A stretch of DNA of 64,000 nucleotides from Akkermansiaceae bacterium (GCA_024233005.1 JACKQE010000001.1:744001-808000); one strand, 5' to 3'. Positions 46,956-56,666 are shown, numbered from the stretch's first letter. The notes: a model not told the origin generated them from the letters alone. Numbers and translations: made by a program.

Positions 46956-47257
46956 GGGAGCGACGGGTCGATGGTGGGTGGAAGAGTGAAATCCTTTCAA
47001 GCCCTTGCCTGCATTTCTCATACCCCGAAGTGTGCTCACTGTCGCGCCGCTGTTTTTTGCCGGGACGCGGTCTTGAGTTATTATTTGATTGCAAGGATTT
47101 GCTTTTTACACGCTGAACATCTCCAACTTCCGTGCCTTCCATCGTGCGGGTGATCCAGAGATCGTGCATCCGTGAAAAACGCGAGGCGCTGCCGCCTTGA
47201 CAGCTTGACCAAGCGCAGCGCCTGACGCGGCTCCACCGCTTACTTCATCGGATGCTT
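46956..47257. other. no recognisable gene
   Basis: About 300 bases between yifB and the small minus-strand frame. No motif, RNA or terminator was found. It marks the left edge of the repeat-bounded insert. Confidence 0.4.
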
Positions 47258-47488
47258 CTAGAGTAGCTGGTCGGTCTTGTAGAGCATCATGCGGCCGGGA
47301 TTGGCGTCGCGGATGGCTTTCACTTCGGCGGGCGTCATCGGATCGGCATAGTTGCCGAAGTGGTTGCGGACGATAGTGATGACGAGGGGACACTTTTTGA
47401 GGGAATGCGTTATTGGACACTCCCATCTGACCAAAACCTCCGTCAAAAGATGCGCTGGATTCGACTCGTTGGCCGCCATATTTCTCAA
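47258..47488 (-). CDS. small hypothetical protein or remnant
   Basis: This is a 76-aa open frame downstream of the DUF4132 gene. The C-terminal half (DPMTPAEVKAIRDANPGRMM) reads like real protein; the N-terminal half does not. It could be the end of a larger lost gene. No family recognised. Confidence 0.3.
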   Translation of the reverse strand: MRNMAANESNPAHLLTEVLVRWECPITHSLKKCPLVITIVRNHFGNYADPMTPAEVKAIRDANPGRMMLYKTDQLL

Positions 47489-47500
47489 AAAGGCAGATAC

Positions 47501-50500
47501 TTAAGCAGCGCCTTGTGATAGATGCTGAATGATGCTGAGCAATTCTGCTGTCTGGGGATCTTGATCGGCAAATGGCAGGTAAACTTCCTCCGGTGCTGGC
47601 AGTCCGCGGAGAGGGAGAGCCTGCCCGCCGCACCACACTTCGTTGTTTGCCAGGTTCACTGAATATTCTTTGTCGTTGATGCGGATGGTGATGCGGTCGC
47701 CTAGAATGCTGAGATCTGGCAACTGCCATACTTTGGCGCAGAACTTTACCAGCTGCGCCTTCAACGAGATTAATGATCGCTCATGCCTGGGGTTGGATCC
47801 GGGGCAGTGAGCCGTGGCGAGTGCGAAATCCACGTCGCGTACTGCCTCAGAAAAGACAATGGAGGGGATCTCGGTCAAAGGAAGGTGCTGGTTGTCGTGC
47901 TTTGCGCGGCAAAAGACGATGTCATTGACGGTCAAATGCTCGAGGTCTCCGGGATTGATGAATGCCTCGTCAAAAGAGAGTCTAGCCCGCAGCTTCTCTT
48001 GGTGAAAAAAACGGCATAGGCATGATTCGTCGTCAAGAACCCAGCCGCGTGTGCCGAGCACCGCAGCAGCCTGACGTGCGTAGACGGAGAGGCCTTTGTA
48101 TCTGGAGACAGCACGTTCACTGGTCTCGTCCTGCAGCAGCACGAAGACTTCACGAAAAACCTGTTTGACCGGTTGAACCAGCTGTGAGTTCACCACCGCT
48201 TCCTGCCATTCAGCCCAACGGTCTGCAGGAAGAAAATCCAGAGTGTGGGACAACCTGAGCATGTGCTGAGCTTTAGGCCAAGGTGCGATGCTGCCCTCCG
48301 GTCTTCCGAGGCCGGAACCATCAGGCTGCGGCCAACCCCCGGGACCGGCGTCATCACCCAATATCATGCGGCACAGCAGAGGGGCGACCAATGGGTGACG
48401 GGCCATCTTTTGCCATGTGGCCGAGGCCAGCGTCTGCTGACGGATCATCATTTGCTCCAAGGCATTTCGCGTGCGGCTCACTTGCTGCCTTGCCGCAGCG
48501 CACAAGTTGCCCAAGGCCGTGACTTGCGGATGCTTCTTCAGCGCCGCGGGCAACGATTTCAGTTCTGAGTCGCCCTTGGCGGCTTTCAATCCGATTTTGC
48601 CTGCTGCAGAGATCTCCACGCTGACCGTCACCGCACCCACGGTCACCGGCGCAAACGCCTTGCGGAGAACGGATGCGGTTTCCATTTCCATGGTCCACCG
48701 GAACTCTTCGACGTCTTCATGGCCAGCCGCGCGGGCCAAGTTCTCCAGTCCGATTCTGGCCGAGTTTTCTTCGCTGGATCGGCGCTGGGCCTTAGCCTGT
48801 GAGGCTGCGCTCATGAATGCCCCGAGCACCTGATAGCGGTGTAGCAGGTCGGCAGCGCGCGCCTTGGCGGCCGCTGGCAATGGCACCAATCCCAGCGCCC
48901 GAACGGAGTCCTGGTGGCGGTCTTTTTCGATGCGCCGAATCAAATCTGCAGTCTTTAGATTTCCCGACATGGCGTCTGCCAGCAGTCGGGCGCGGGTGTG
49001 CCCGTTGCCACGGCAGATGAACTTCGCGGCCACGTGCATCTGTTCCCAAACATCATCCGGCATGCTGCTGCGTGAGTTCAGGAACCAATCAACATCCACC
49101 GCGCCATCCAGCAAATCATCGGCAGGGATGGATGTCCACGAGGCCATCTGGGCTTTCCACTCGGTGATGCCACCTGCCGCTCTGAGGTCGTTATCCGAAA
49201 GCTTGCTGTGGGCATGCAGCCAGTAAGAGAGCGACTCGTATCCTGCGATGCCAAGCTCTCCTTCAACAAGCCGCGCCCATTTGGGTGCCACGACACCAAG
49301 CTCGATCAGACGCTCGCGACTGATGTGACGCAGTCGCATGGCCTGGGAAAAACATTCCTGAGTGACCCTAGGGTGAGGTGCGGACACCTGAATGCACCGG
49401 CTTAGCACGACGTCACGCGACATATCATCCCGGTCATATTGAGCCAGCGCTCTTGCTCCCTGGGCGTGCAGGATCATGGCCAGATCCGAAGCGCGCAGCC
49501 TTGGTGATCTGCCAACGAACTTGGTGCTGTCCTGCGGAGCCTCACCCCGCAACAGCTCCACCTCAATCAAGCGGGTGCGACATTCATCTACCACAGCCTG
49601 CCAAGAATCGCTCGCATCAGCCGCTTTTTCAATGTGGCGCCATTCAAATGTGTCCCTGGGTTTGTGAAGGAGAAACCAGCGGAGTTCATCATGGCTCAGA
49701 TGACCGGTTTGCATGGCCCAGATCACATCATACCAGTAAGACCTGCTAAACCTGCCGCGGACGCCGTTGGCCAGATTCCAAAGGCGAACACGTTCTTCGT
49801 CAGTGTATGGGTGCAGGGGCGATGTCAGACTGCTAAGCGAGAGCGGCAGACGAATGCCGTAATCCGTTGTCCATGCGAGATGCCGGATGCGGGCTTCTGC
49901 GGTTTCATAAGCATCATACGCAAATTTCCGGCCCTTTTCCGGCGGGTGAAGTATCTGCAACCAACGACGGATTTCGGCCAGATGCCGTCCGTTGACGAAA
50001 TCCGGCATAGCATCTGAACCAATCAAAACGGCAGAGGCTTTCCTGACCGCCTCCGAATGTTTGTTGGTGTCTTTCAACGTTTCATGGACAATCAGCATGA
50101 TGTTCATGCGAATGAGGTCCAGGTCATCCGCGTCGCGTTCTTCTTCTGGGCGGTTGAGCCACCATTCTTCCCAGATCGGAACGAGCGGGAATTTAGCGCG
50201 CACATCGGTGTCGGTAGTCTGAGGCGAGTATGGCACGCCGTTGCGTGAAATGGTGCGCTCCTCGGTCTCTCCTTTCCAATTGCGGACCGTGAACGGGGTT
50301 TCCAAATGCAATGATACTAGCTCGTCCATCCTTTGCAACGCAGGCAGGGTGTTGGCGGTCACCAAAGTGACTCCAAGGTCGCGTGCAGGAGGTAAGTCCG
50401 GAAGCATTGAGACGTCCACCAAGCCGAAGGCGGTGCTTGAGTCTGGAATCTCGCGGGCGGGAGAGAGTGTGATGCCTTGCCTTTGGAGAGCGGAGGTTTC

Positions 50501-52237
50501 TGGTGTCGCCATCGGAGCAGCCGCACCGGTGTCTTGTTCCGCGGGTTTTGGCTGCTCGGGACTTTCCTGGATTGCCTTCTGCAGCCGTCGCTGTAGTTCC
50601 TCTCCGCCTTGCCGTTTTAGCTCATGGGTGCTGGCCAGCAACCGACACAGGCTTTCCAGACGCTGAGTGTCTGGAAGCGAAAGGAGCAGGTCGATGACCT
50701 TCATGCGCCGTTGCGGTTGTTTGAATGTGAGAAGATTCTCGATCGTGACCAACTCCTCGCCGGTGAGCTGCTGTTTCTGGTACCAACTGAGGGCTCTTTC
50801 AGCGACAGACCAACTGGCATCGCGGACGAAGCCGAGATGCAGCGTGCGTTTTTCCGGCTGATCCATGCAGTTTTGCAGGCCAATCACCAGATCCTCACGT
50901 GTCCTTGGCGACATTTGCTTGAGCCAAGGAATGGCCCGCTGCTCGAGCCCGCCTTCTCTGGCCGCAGCAGCCAGGAGATCAATCGCCGTATCCCGGTCCA
51001 GGCTCACTTTTGGCAGCGGGCGCGGAACCTGAGGCGTTTTGGACCAAGGGTGTTGCAGTCTGGCCTCGAGGCGGTCAATGATCTCTTTGGATGTTGCGAC
51101 ATCAGCATCCATCAGCTCGTCCAGCAATTCGATGGCTGCGCCTGCCACGCGTGCGTCCGCAGCGGAGATCAGCGGGACGAGCACCGGAGTGCGCACATCA
51201 TGAGGGCAAAAACGCAGCATCTCAACGCAAGCCAACTGACTCTCAGGACGACTGCCTGCCAAAATAAGACGGACACGTTCCAAGGCTGCATGTCCGTTGA
51301 CGCGACCGCAGGCACAAAGTGCCAGGAAAACCTCTGCCGGAACCTCTGAATCCAACGCCTTTTCGCGCTCCGTCGGATCAACGTGAAACGCCACGAAGCG
51401 GGAGAGCCAGTGCGTCAGACCAGCACCTGCTTTCCAGTTCCATCGCGAGCCGAGCGCCCAAAACAGCCAGTTTCTGACTGATGCGTAGCGATGGAGGCGA
51501 TGAAGCTGAATGGTCTGCAAGAGATGTGTCCATGGCTCCAAGGGCATGAAGTCGTTCCAAGGGAGCAGTTTGCGGCGCTGTGTTTCATCCAAACCGGCCT
51601 TGGGCAGTTCTTCGATCCAGTCATAAGGACCAAAGCGCTGTCTGGTTTCGGTCAGCACATCCTGCTCTACCCAGTTCACCGCAGCCCGATACCCGTTGGC
51701 GTCCAGTGCCTCCTGCGCACGTGCCACCCACGCTGATTCGCGGCCTCCATCCGCGGTGATGAGGGCCACGGTCAAAGCGACTAACGAATACAGGCCGAGG
51801 CGATAGCCATAATCTTCACCGCCATATCTGTGTGTGGGATCACCCTGATTCAAGTCGCGGTAATCCTTCAGCCACTTTTGCAGCGGCCAGTGAGGTTCCC
51901 GGCTCGTCAGAGGGAACAAATGACGGAGCCAGTCCAAACGGGTTTTGTTGTGAGACAAGCCAGGGGGTGTCCAAACAAAGCGGCCTTCTCCTTCACGGAA
52001 TTCCTGAGGCAAATGCCGCCAGCCGGATTCGGTCTCTTTCACTATGCCGGGGAACATGATTTGCCAAAGTTCCTGACGCTGTTTGGGATTCAAACGTGCC
52101 ACCGATTCAAGTCCAGCCTCAAAGGCCGCGTCATCATACTTTGACATGATGGCACATGCCGTGTTCCACTGGTCCTCATCAAGATTCTTGAGGGCGGGAA
52201 GAATTTGGTCGATCCACTGTTCGGTCGGGACAGGCAT
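47501..52237 (-). CDS. giant DUF4132/DUF5724-type protein
   Basis: This is a 1578-aa protein of unknown function, largely alpha-helical. I assign it to the DUF4132-like class from its size, the helical-repeat N-terminal half (about 1-600) and the C-terminal block with DLSILGDRITIRINDKEYSV and LRGLPAPEEVYLPFADQD, which resembles DUF7737. Relatives often sit with MoxR AAA+ and VWA genes; none is present here. The start is supported by GAGAGGA 5 bases upstream. The base composition looks less GC-rich than that of the flanking metabolic genes, which fits horizontal transfer. It follows a small gene by 9 bases. Confidence 0.6.
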   Translation of the reverse strand: MPVPTEQWIDQILPALKNLDEDQWNTACAIMSKYDDAAFEAGLESVARLNPKQRQELWQIMFPGIVKETESGWRHLPQEFREGEGRFVWTPPGLSHNKTRLDWLRHLFPLTSREPHWPLQKWLKDYRDLNQGDPTHRYGGEDYGYRLGLYSLVALTVALITADGGRESAWVARAQEALDANGYRAAVNWVEQDVLTETRQRFGPYDWIEELPKAGLDETQRRKLLPWNDFMPLEPWTHLLQTIQLHRLHRYASVRNWLFWALGSRWNWKAGAGLTHWLSRFVAFHVDPTEREKALDSEVPAEVFLALCACGRVNGHAALERVRLILAGSRPESQLACVEMLRFCPHDVRTPVLVPLISAADARVAGAAIELLDELMDADVATSKEIIDRLEARLQHPWSKTPQVPRPLPKVSLDRDTAIDLLAAAAREGGLEQRAIPWLKQMSPRTREDLVIGLQNCMDQPEKRTLHLGFVRDASWSVAERALSWYQKQQLTGEELVTIENLLTFKQPQRRMKVIDLLLSLPDTQRLESLCRLLASTHELKRQGGEELQRRLQKAIQESPEQPKPAEQDTGAAAPMATPETSALQRQGITLSPAREIPDSSTAFGLVDVSMLPDLPPARDLGVTLVTANTLPALQRMDELVSLHLETPFTVRNWKGETEERTISRNGVPYSPQTTDTDVRAKFPLVPIWEEWWLNRPEEERDADDLDLIRMNIMLIVHETLKDTNKHSEAVRKASAVLIGSDAMPDFVNGRHLAEIRRWLQILHPPEKGRKFAYDAYETAEARIRHLAWTTDYGIRLPLSLSSLTSPLHPYTDEERVRLWNLANGVRGRFSRSYWYDVIWAMQTGHLSHDELRWFLLHKPRDTFEWRHIEKAADASDSWQAVVDECRTRLIEVELLRGEAPQDSTKFVGRSPRLRASDLAMILHAQGARALAQYDRDDMSRDVVLSRCIQVSAPHPRVTQECFSQAMRLRHISRERLIELGVVAPKWARLVEGELGIAGYESLSYWLHAHSKLSDNDLRAAGGITEWKAQMASWTSIPADDLLDGAVDVDWFLNSRSSMPDDVWEQMHVAAKFICRGNGHTRARLLADAMSGNLKTADLIRRIEKDRHQDSVRALGLVPLPAAAKARAADLLHRYQVLGAFMSAASQAKAQRRSSEENSARIGLENLARAAGHEDVEEFRWTMEMETASVLRKAFAPVTVGAVTVSVEISAAGKIGLKAAKGDSELKSLPAALKKHPQVTALGNLCAAARQQVSRTRNALEQMMIRQQTLASATWQKMARHPLVAPLLCRMILGDDAGPGGWPQPDGSGLGRPEGSIAPWPKAQHMLRLSHTLDFLPADRWAEWQEAVVNSQLVQPVKQVFREVFVLLQDETSERAVSRYKGLSVYARQAAAVLGTRGWVLDDESCLCRFFHQEKLRARLSFDEAFINPGDLEHLTVNDIVFCRAKHDNQHLPLTEIPSIVFSEAVRDVDFALATAHCPGSNPRHERSLISLKAQLVKFCAKVWQLPDLSILGDRITIRINDKEYSVNLANNEVWCGGQALPLRGLPAPEEVYLPFADQDPQTAELLSIIQHLSQGAA

Positions 52238-52246
52238 GAAATCCTC

Positions 52247-52684
52247 TCATGATCGCGTGACCAGCGCCAGGCGCAAGAAGGCAATTTTCGAAGATGGGTT
52301 CAGCCGAATCATTTCATCCGGGCGAGCATGTTGCCTGCCATCGACAACAAGCACCATCTGACCATCCAGATGAGCGTCTCGCGCCGCCTGCAACCGTGCG
52401 GGCAGTGACTCACGGGGTGGTGGCGGCATTCTTTGGGGCCAAGCCGCGCCCCGATCCAACGATTCTTTCAGCGACGCGCTGTCGAGGGCGGCGTTAGAAA
52501 GCGCGGCTGCTTTGCGAACCTGCCATTCCATGGAGACAAACCGGGCAATCAGATCATCTGCTGACAGGCTCATTGGAAAAACGATGCCGACCTGTTCTCC
52601 AAGCTGGAAACCAGGATCGGATGAATTCGAATGGGGGTCATGGGTGGCCACGGTCACACGAGGAAGCACGCAGCGATGATGCAC
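52247..52684 (-). CDS. small hypothetical partner of the DUF4132-type gene
   Basis: This is a 145-aa frame whose C-terminal 108 residues, from an internal Met at 52573, look clearly coding: SLSADDLIARFVSMEWQVRK then PESLPARLQAARDA-like helical sequence and MVLVVDGRQHARPDEMIRLN. The N-terminal portion also reads plausibly, so both starts (52684 or 52573) are possible. It has no recognised domain. Only 9 bases separate it from the giant gene, so the two are co-transcribed and probably functionally linked. Confidence 0.5.
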   Translation of the reverse strand: MHHRCVLPRVTVATHDPHSNSSDPGFQLGEQVGIVFPMSLSADDLIARFVSMEWQVRKAAALSNAALDSASLKESLDRGAAWPQRMPPPPRESLPARLQAARDAHLDGQMVLVVDGRQHARPDEMIRLNPSSKIAFLRLALVTRS

Positions 52685-52693
52685 ATCTTTGCC

Positions 52694-52722
52694 TACTTAT
52701 TGCTAAGGATATGCTTTGTCAA
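52694..52722 (-). promoter_or_regulatory. candidate sigma-70 promoter of the DUF4132 operon
   Basis: On the minus strand there is a perfect -35 TTGACA (52717-52722), a 17-base spacer and a weak -10 TAAGTA (52694-52699), in an AT-rich pocket. It would start transcription a few bases before the ATG at 52684, giving a nearly leaderless message, or a leader of about 110 bases for the start at 52573. Confidence 0.4.
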
Positions 52723-52796
52723 CCCCTCGGCTCCCTTCCCGCAGAAGGCCCGGGGTCGGTGGGGGCAGCGACGGCGGTAAAGGGTAGCCCGGTCAA

Positions 52797-53131
52797 TCAT
52801 GGAGCTGACAACGAGAGATCGACGACAGCTCGGAAACCGAGGTTAGCATTTCGGCGCGTGGATATGTCGTTGGTGTGGTGCAAGGAGAGGATCGGAGAGC
52901 GATCTTCGTAGTATCGAACCACGACCCGCCGCGAAATTCGCGGGAGGTTTTATCACTGGAAAGCCAGTCCTCGCACCACTTCCAGGCGTTGCCGCCCAGA
53001 TCAAACAGGCCCAGTTGGTTTGGCTCGAGGCTCATCACCGGCGTGGTGGTCGATGCCGAGGGCGGAGGGACGTAGCGAATGGCGAAGTTGTCAGTGAGAA
53101 ATTTCGATGCCGGAATCTTTCCTGAGAGCCA
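52797..53131 (-). pseudogene. fragment of FGE-sulfatase (SUMF1) domain protein
   Basis: The C-terminal part of a formylglycine-generating-enzyme-like domain is readable: PNQLGLFDLGGNAWKWCEDW and REFRGGSWFD in one frame, then NANLGFRAVVDLSLSAP and a stop at 52797 in another. A frameshift at about 52895-52905 separates them, and the N-terminal two thirds of the domain are missing. It abuts the next gene at 53132. Confidence 0.72.
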
Positions 53132-54145
53132 TCATAGATTCTTCGCTGGTTTGGTCCCTTCGCTGGTGTCATCCCGCTCGGTGGTGACATGATAGGTCTT
53201 GCCATCGGTGACGACCTGCACTGTGCCGTGCAAGCCGGTGATATAGGGTTTCGCGCCGAGGGCCTTCAGCGCGGCGGTGGATTTGATGCCTCGGGCGTAG
53301 CGCGGGAAGACGCTGGCGATGGAGACCTCCGGGTGGGTCGCCTCGCCAAATGCGGGTGGGATGGGAGGAATCCCATGACCTGGCGCGACGAGGATGTGGC
53401 ATTTCAGTTTCGCCGGATCGACGAAGGGCATGAGGCTGGCCTCGATATCCTCGGTCTGGATGTCACCGGGCAGAAGGAAGATGACTTCTCCAAACTGGAT
53501 GCGCAGGGCGAGCGAGTTGGCATTCACCAGGAAATGCGACGGCGTGTCATTCTTCTGCCGCGTGTTGGCCTTGGGATCGTCGAAGTAGGTCTTTGGCGGC
53601 GCGATGACCACGATCTTGAGATCCGGGTCCAAGTCCAGCTGCTGACCCGCGGTGGCGGTGAGGTGAGCGGCGCGTGCGATGAACTCTTTGCGCACCTGAG
53701 TGTAGTGATCGAGTTCCGATCGGTTGGTGCCGCTGTAGTCATCCTCGTTCTCACTGCGGAAGACGTAGCCACAGTCGATGAGTTTCTTGATTTCAAAGTG
53801 ATCTTTCAACCACAGCAGGCCGCCGAAGTGATCGTAGTGCGCATGGCTGATGAATATGCCGTCGATGGAAGTGACGCCCTGCTCCTTCAGCAACAGGGCG
53901 ATGAGATCGCGTCCGGCGTTGAAATTTCCCTGCCACCCGTCAGATGAGAGATTCATCGGGTAGGCCGAGCCGGTGTCGTAAAGCCATGGTTTTCCCGATG
54001 GCGTGCGCATGACGATGGCCAGACCGGCTCCACGTTGGATGTCGGGGATTTCGAGGACGGTGAAGCTGAAGGTACTTTCCGCGTGGGCGGGTCCGGCCAG
54101 CGAGACCATGACGAGCGTGGCGGCGATGAGTGCTTTGAGGATCAT
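53132..54145 (-). CDS. exported metallo-beta-lactamase-fold hydrolase
   Basis: This is a 337-aa secreted or periplasmic protein. The ATG at 54145 gives a signal peptide ending AGPAHA. The metal-binding motif SHAHYDHFGG is intact, with further candidate ligands in LLPGDIQ and VAPGHG. The fold order resembles the ComEC-type extracellular MBL family. A C-terminal beta segment (TGLHGTVQVVTDGKTYHV) follows. It lies in the repeat-bounded insert. The substrate is unknown. Confidence 0.78.
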   Translation of the reverse strand: MILKALIAATLVMVSLAGPAHAESTFSFTVLEIPDIQRGAGLAIVMRTPSGKPWLYDTGSAYPMNLSSDGWQGNFNAGRDLIALLLKEQGVTSIDGIFISHAHYDHFGGLLWLKDHFEIKKLIDCGYVFRSENEDDYSGTNRSELDHYTQVRKEFIARAAHLTATAGQQLDLDPDLKIVVIAPPKTYFDDPKANTRQKNDTPSHFLVNANSLALRIQFGEVIFLLPGDIQTEDIEASLMPFVDPAKLKCHILVAPGHGIPPIPPAFGEATHPEVSIASVFPRYARGIKSTAALKALGAKPYITGLHGTVQVVTDGKTYHVTTERDDTSEGTKPAKNL

Positions 54146-54931
54146 GAAAAGGGCTTTGAGGAGAGAGGAGAGGTGGCAGAAAGCGGCAACACCCCGCAAT
54201 TGAGTGTTACCTGCTGGCCTGAACGCAGAGCAGAGGCGGCCTCGGTTGGGGAACCGCGGACTGGCGGGGTGGCATTTTAGAAGCCAATCGACTATTGATA
54301 GGAATTATTGCCAGGAATTCCTTATTTCAACCATTCGGTTTCCTTCTCGCTGAAGGCTTACGGTCAGGGCGGGTGGAATAGCGGGCCAGCCGGCTCAGAT
54401 CCGCCGTTCATCCTAGCCCCGCAGTTGCCCGGGAAAAGCTTTCCTCAGCAGTGGAATCCAAGATTCAACAACTAGGGGGGCGGTTCTCCTGATGCTCGGG
54501 CCTCCGGGGACCGGAAAGTTAAACGCAGTCTATGGGGCTTTCGGCGGGATCATGGCATTGGTGCTGTTGATTTATCTTTGCGGGTGTATTGTCATCTTCG
54601 GTGCCTGCCTGTGCGCCGCTCAGGCCGAAGTGCGCTTGGCCTCGCTGAAACCGATTGGGTCGCGCTGAACCTTCCGAATTGAGAGCAGGCGAGGCGCCAA
54701 GTTTGGCCAGGTCAAAGTCGATATTCGAGAGCTTCGAATCCTGCCAAGGCGGCCATGCCATCAATGGACAGGAGACCTTCGCCGTTCTGCACAAGCACTT
54801 GAACTGGCCGGAGCCGGAACATTGCAAAAATGCCGCCAATGAATTGGCGGGTCATCAAAAATGGAGCGGACGAAGGCGGTGGGATTGCTTAGATTACGGG
54901 CGGTTTTTCCCAGCCATCTTCAACTCACCCC
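54146..54931. other. intergenic stretch with a yifB-like scrap
   Basis: These 786 bases hold no convincing gene; the open frames on both strands have no family-like composition. The only recognisable item is a 23-base match to the yifB P-loop at 54492-54514. A sharp drop in GC near 54290-54350 may be a promoter or boundary region. Confidence 0.4.
54492..54514 (+). repeat. 23-base match to the yifB Walker A coding segment
   Basis: Bases 54492-54514 equal 46070-46092 exactly, in yifB encoding the MLGPPGTG P-loop; the five bases before an intervening mismatch also match. It lies 1.2 kb upstream of the duplicated yifB 3' end, in the same orientation, where the intact gene has 464 bases between the two points. 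Confidence 0.6.
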
Positions 54932-55696
54932 ATGAACAGCACCGCTTTCCGAATTGCCGCCATCCTCGTCGCCACATCGATCTTGGGTTTGAAAGGTGCC
55001 GACGAACCTGACGAGAAACGTCCCACCCTCGCCAAGGCGAAAGCGGCCTTTCAGAAAGCCGACGCCGAATTGAACCGGGTCTACCGGGAAGTGAAGTCAC
55101 TCGTGCCGGATTGGCTCTTCGAAGAACTGCGCGAAGAGCAAAAGGAATGGCTAGCCTACCGCGACGAGCATGCCATGAGTGATGCCGTGTTCAATGGATC
55201 GAGGGCCAACGAGGGGCGAGAGAAGGAAGCGGTGGAGTATTGGGAGAGCCTCGCGGCCAGCACCGGCACCCGGGTTGAGATGATCCGGGGATGGAAAGCC
55301 AAGGGAAAGGATGGATCGGCCGAAACCCCATGGACCGGGCTCTGGACGGATGGCTACGGCGGCTGGCTGCTGTTGGAAGCGGCGGCCGATCCCAAAACCG
55401 TCCGGTTCGAAATATCCGTGGTGCGGGGGCCGACCGCCCATATGGGAAGCATCACCGGAGTGGCCCGGCGCAATGGCGAAGCCGGCTTTTTCACCGATCA
55501 GGGCGATCCAGAATACCACGATGCCGCCGAAGGGACCGAGACCTGGTTGTTTTTCGAAAAGAACCCCACCGCGCCCCGGTTGAAAATCCGGGGCATCCAC
55601 ACCTCACCTTACCACGGTGCGCGGGCCTATTTCGACGGCACCTACACCCGCTTGAGAGACGCGACCCCGGACGATCACCAGTTGTTCGAGCAGTGA
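54932..55696 (+). CDS. LprI/DUF1311-like exported protein
   Basis: This is a 254-aa protein with a signal peptide (about 1-22). Residues 33-90 match the LprI (lysozyme inhibitor, DUF1311) pattern: FQKADAELNRVYREVKSLVP followed by LREEQKEWLAYRDEHA. DUF1311 helical domains usually carry disulfide cysteines, but none is seen here. The C-terminal 130 residues form a beta-rich domain (TGLWTDGYGGWLLLEAAADP ... ARAYFDGTYTRL). It lies between the yifB P-loop scrap and the duplicated yifB 3' end, so it is cargo in a disrupted yifB-like context. Confidence 0.65.
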   Translation: MNSTAFRIAAILVATSILGLKGADEPDEKRPTLAKAKAAFQKADAELNRVYREVKSLVPDWLFEELREEQKEWLAYRDEHAMSDAVFNGSRANEGREKEAVEYWESLAASTGTRVEMIRGWKAKGKDGSAETPWTGLWTDGYGGWLLLEAAADPKTVRFEISVVRGPTAHMGSITGVARRNGEAGFFTDQGDPEYHDAAEGTETWLFFEKNPTAPRLKIRGIHTSPYHGARAYFDGTYTRLRDATPDDHQLFEQ

Positions 55697-55714
55697 TCGG
55701 CACGGATCGCGGAT

Positions 55715-56109
55715 CGCTCTTGGACCGGATCGATCTCCACATCGAGGTCCCCTCGATCAACTACAAAGAACTGTCCTCGGACGCGGCGGGGGAAACGTCG
55801 GAGGCGGTCCGGGCGCGGGTCGAGGAGGCGCGGGAGGTGCAAATTCAGCGGTTCATCGGGCATCCCGGCGTGGTCACCAACTCCGCGATGCCCTCGCGGC
55901 TCGTCCGCGAGTTTGCCCGGTTGGATGCCCGGTGCGAGAGCCTGCTGGAGCATGCGATGACCGAGCTGAATTTCTCCGCCCGGGCCCACGACCGCATCCT
56001 CAAAGTGTCGCGCACCCTCGCCGATCTCGCGGGCGCGGACCAGATTCGGGAGCCGCACCTCCTCGAAGCGATCCAGTTCCGCACGCTCGACCGGAACCTC
56101 TGGGGGTGA
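55715..56109 (+). pseudogene. duplicated 3' end of yifB (truncated)
   Basis: The last 131 codons of yifB and the stop codon are repeated, starting at LLDRIDLHIEV and ending RTLDRNLWG. The repeat extends 4 bases past the stop. Compared with the intact gene only two bases differ, both silent. The fragment lacks the N-terminal domain, Walker A and Walker B, so it is not functional alone. The bases before 55715 have no homology to yifB. Confidence 0.95.
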
Positions 56110-56347
56110 CAGGCCTTGGGCTACCCTCCGCATTGTCCCAACCAGCCAATTTGGCCGCAGGGGAACCTTCAGTGGGCATCAATGCCGCACTTGATCGTGG
56201 CATGGACTTTGGTATGGTTGGGGTTTGATAGGGCAGTCCACGGTTGTCAGGATGTCGGGTTCCACCCCTGCCTGAACGCCCGATGCCATCTCAAAGTCTG
56301 TTCTTTTGGCCATCCGGCCATTTATTCCACACCCAAGTACTCACCTT

Positions 56348-56629
56348 ATGAAAGCACGGCACCTCATCCTCCTCCTCGTCGCCATGACCCTCAGCGCTCA
56401 GGCCGAAACACTCACCCCTGCCAAGGAGAGCAAACAAGAAGACATGCTGTTAACCCAGGTCGGCAAGCAAGTTGAGCTTCACCTGAAGTCCGGTGAAAAG
56501 TTCAGCGGCAAGGTCGCCTTCGTCGGTGACAAGCTCGTGCATCTCACCGCTCTCACCGGCATGGAGATGTTCGAAGCCACCGTGTCGATCAGCGACGTCA
56601 GCGCCGTCGTCGTTCGCACTGCCAAGTAA
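56348..56629 (+). CDS. exported Sm-like-fold small protein
   Basis: This is a 93-aa protein with a signal peptide (MKARHLILLLVAMTLSAQA, cleaved before Glu). The mature part, VGKQVELHLKSGEKFSGKVA through DKLVHLTALTGMEMFEATVS and ISDVSAVVVRTA, has the strand pattern of an Sm/Hfq-like barrel. If this is right it is a periplasmic or surface Sm fold, not the usual cytoplasmic RNA chaperone. It is followed by a strong hairpin. Confidence 0.6.
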   Translation: MKARHLILLLVAMTLSAQAETLTPAKESKQEDMLLTQVGKQVELHLKSGEKFSGKVAFVGDKLVHLTALTGMEMFEATVSISDVSAVVVRTAK

Positions 56630-56666
56630 GCACCCAGTGCCGACCGGGGCTTGTTCCCGGCAAGAC

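Noticed and set aside
47106..47729. 207-codon minus-strand frame
   Set aside because: Arg/Ser/His-rich shadow overlapping the end of the DUF4132-type gene.
54519..55011. Open frames on both strands before the LprI-like gene
   Set aside because: Neither resembles a protein family; the stretch looks like non-coding or worn sequence.
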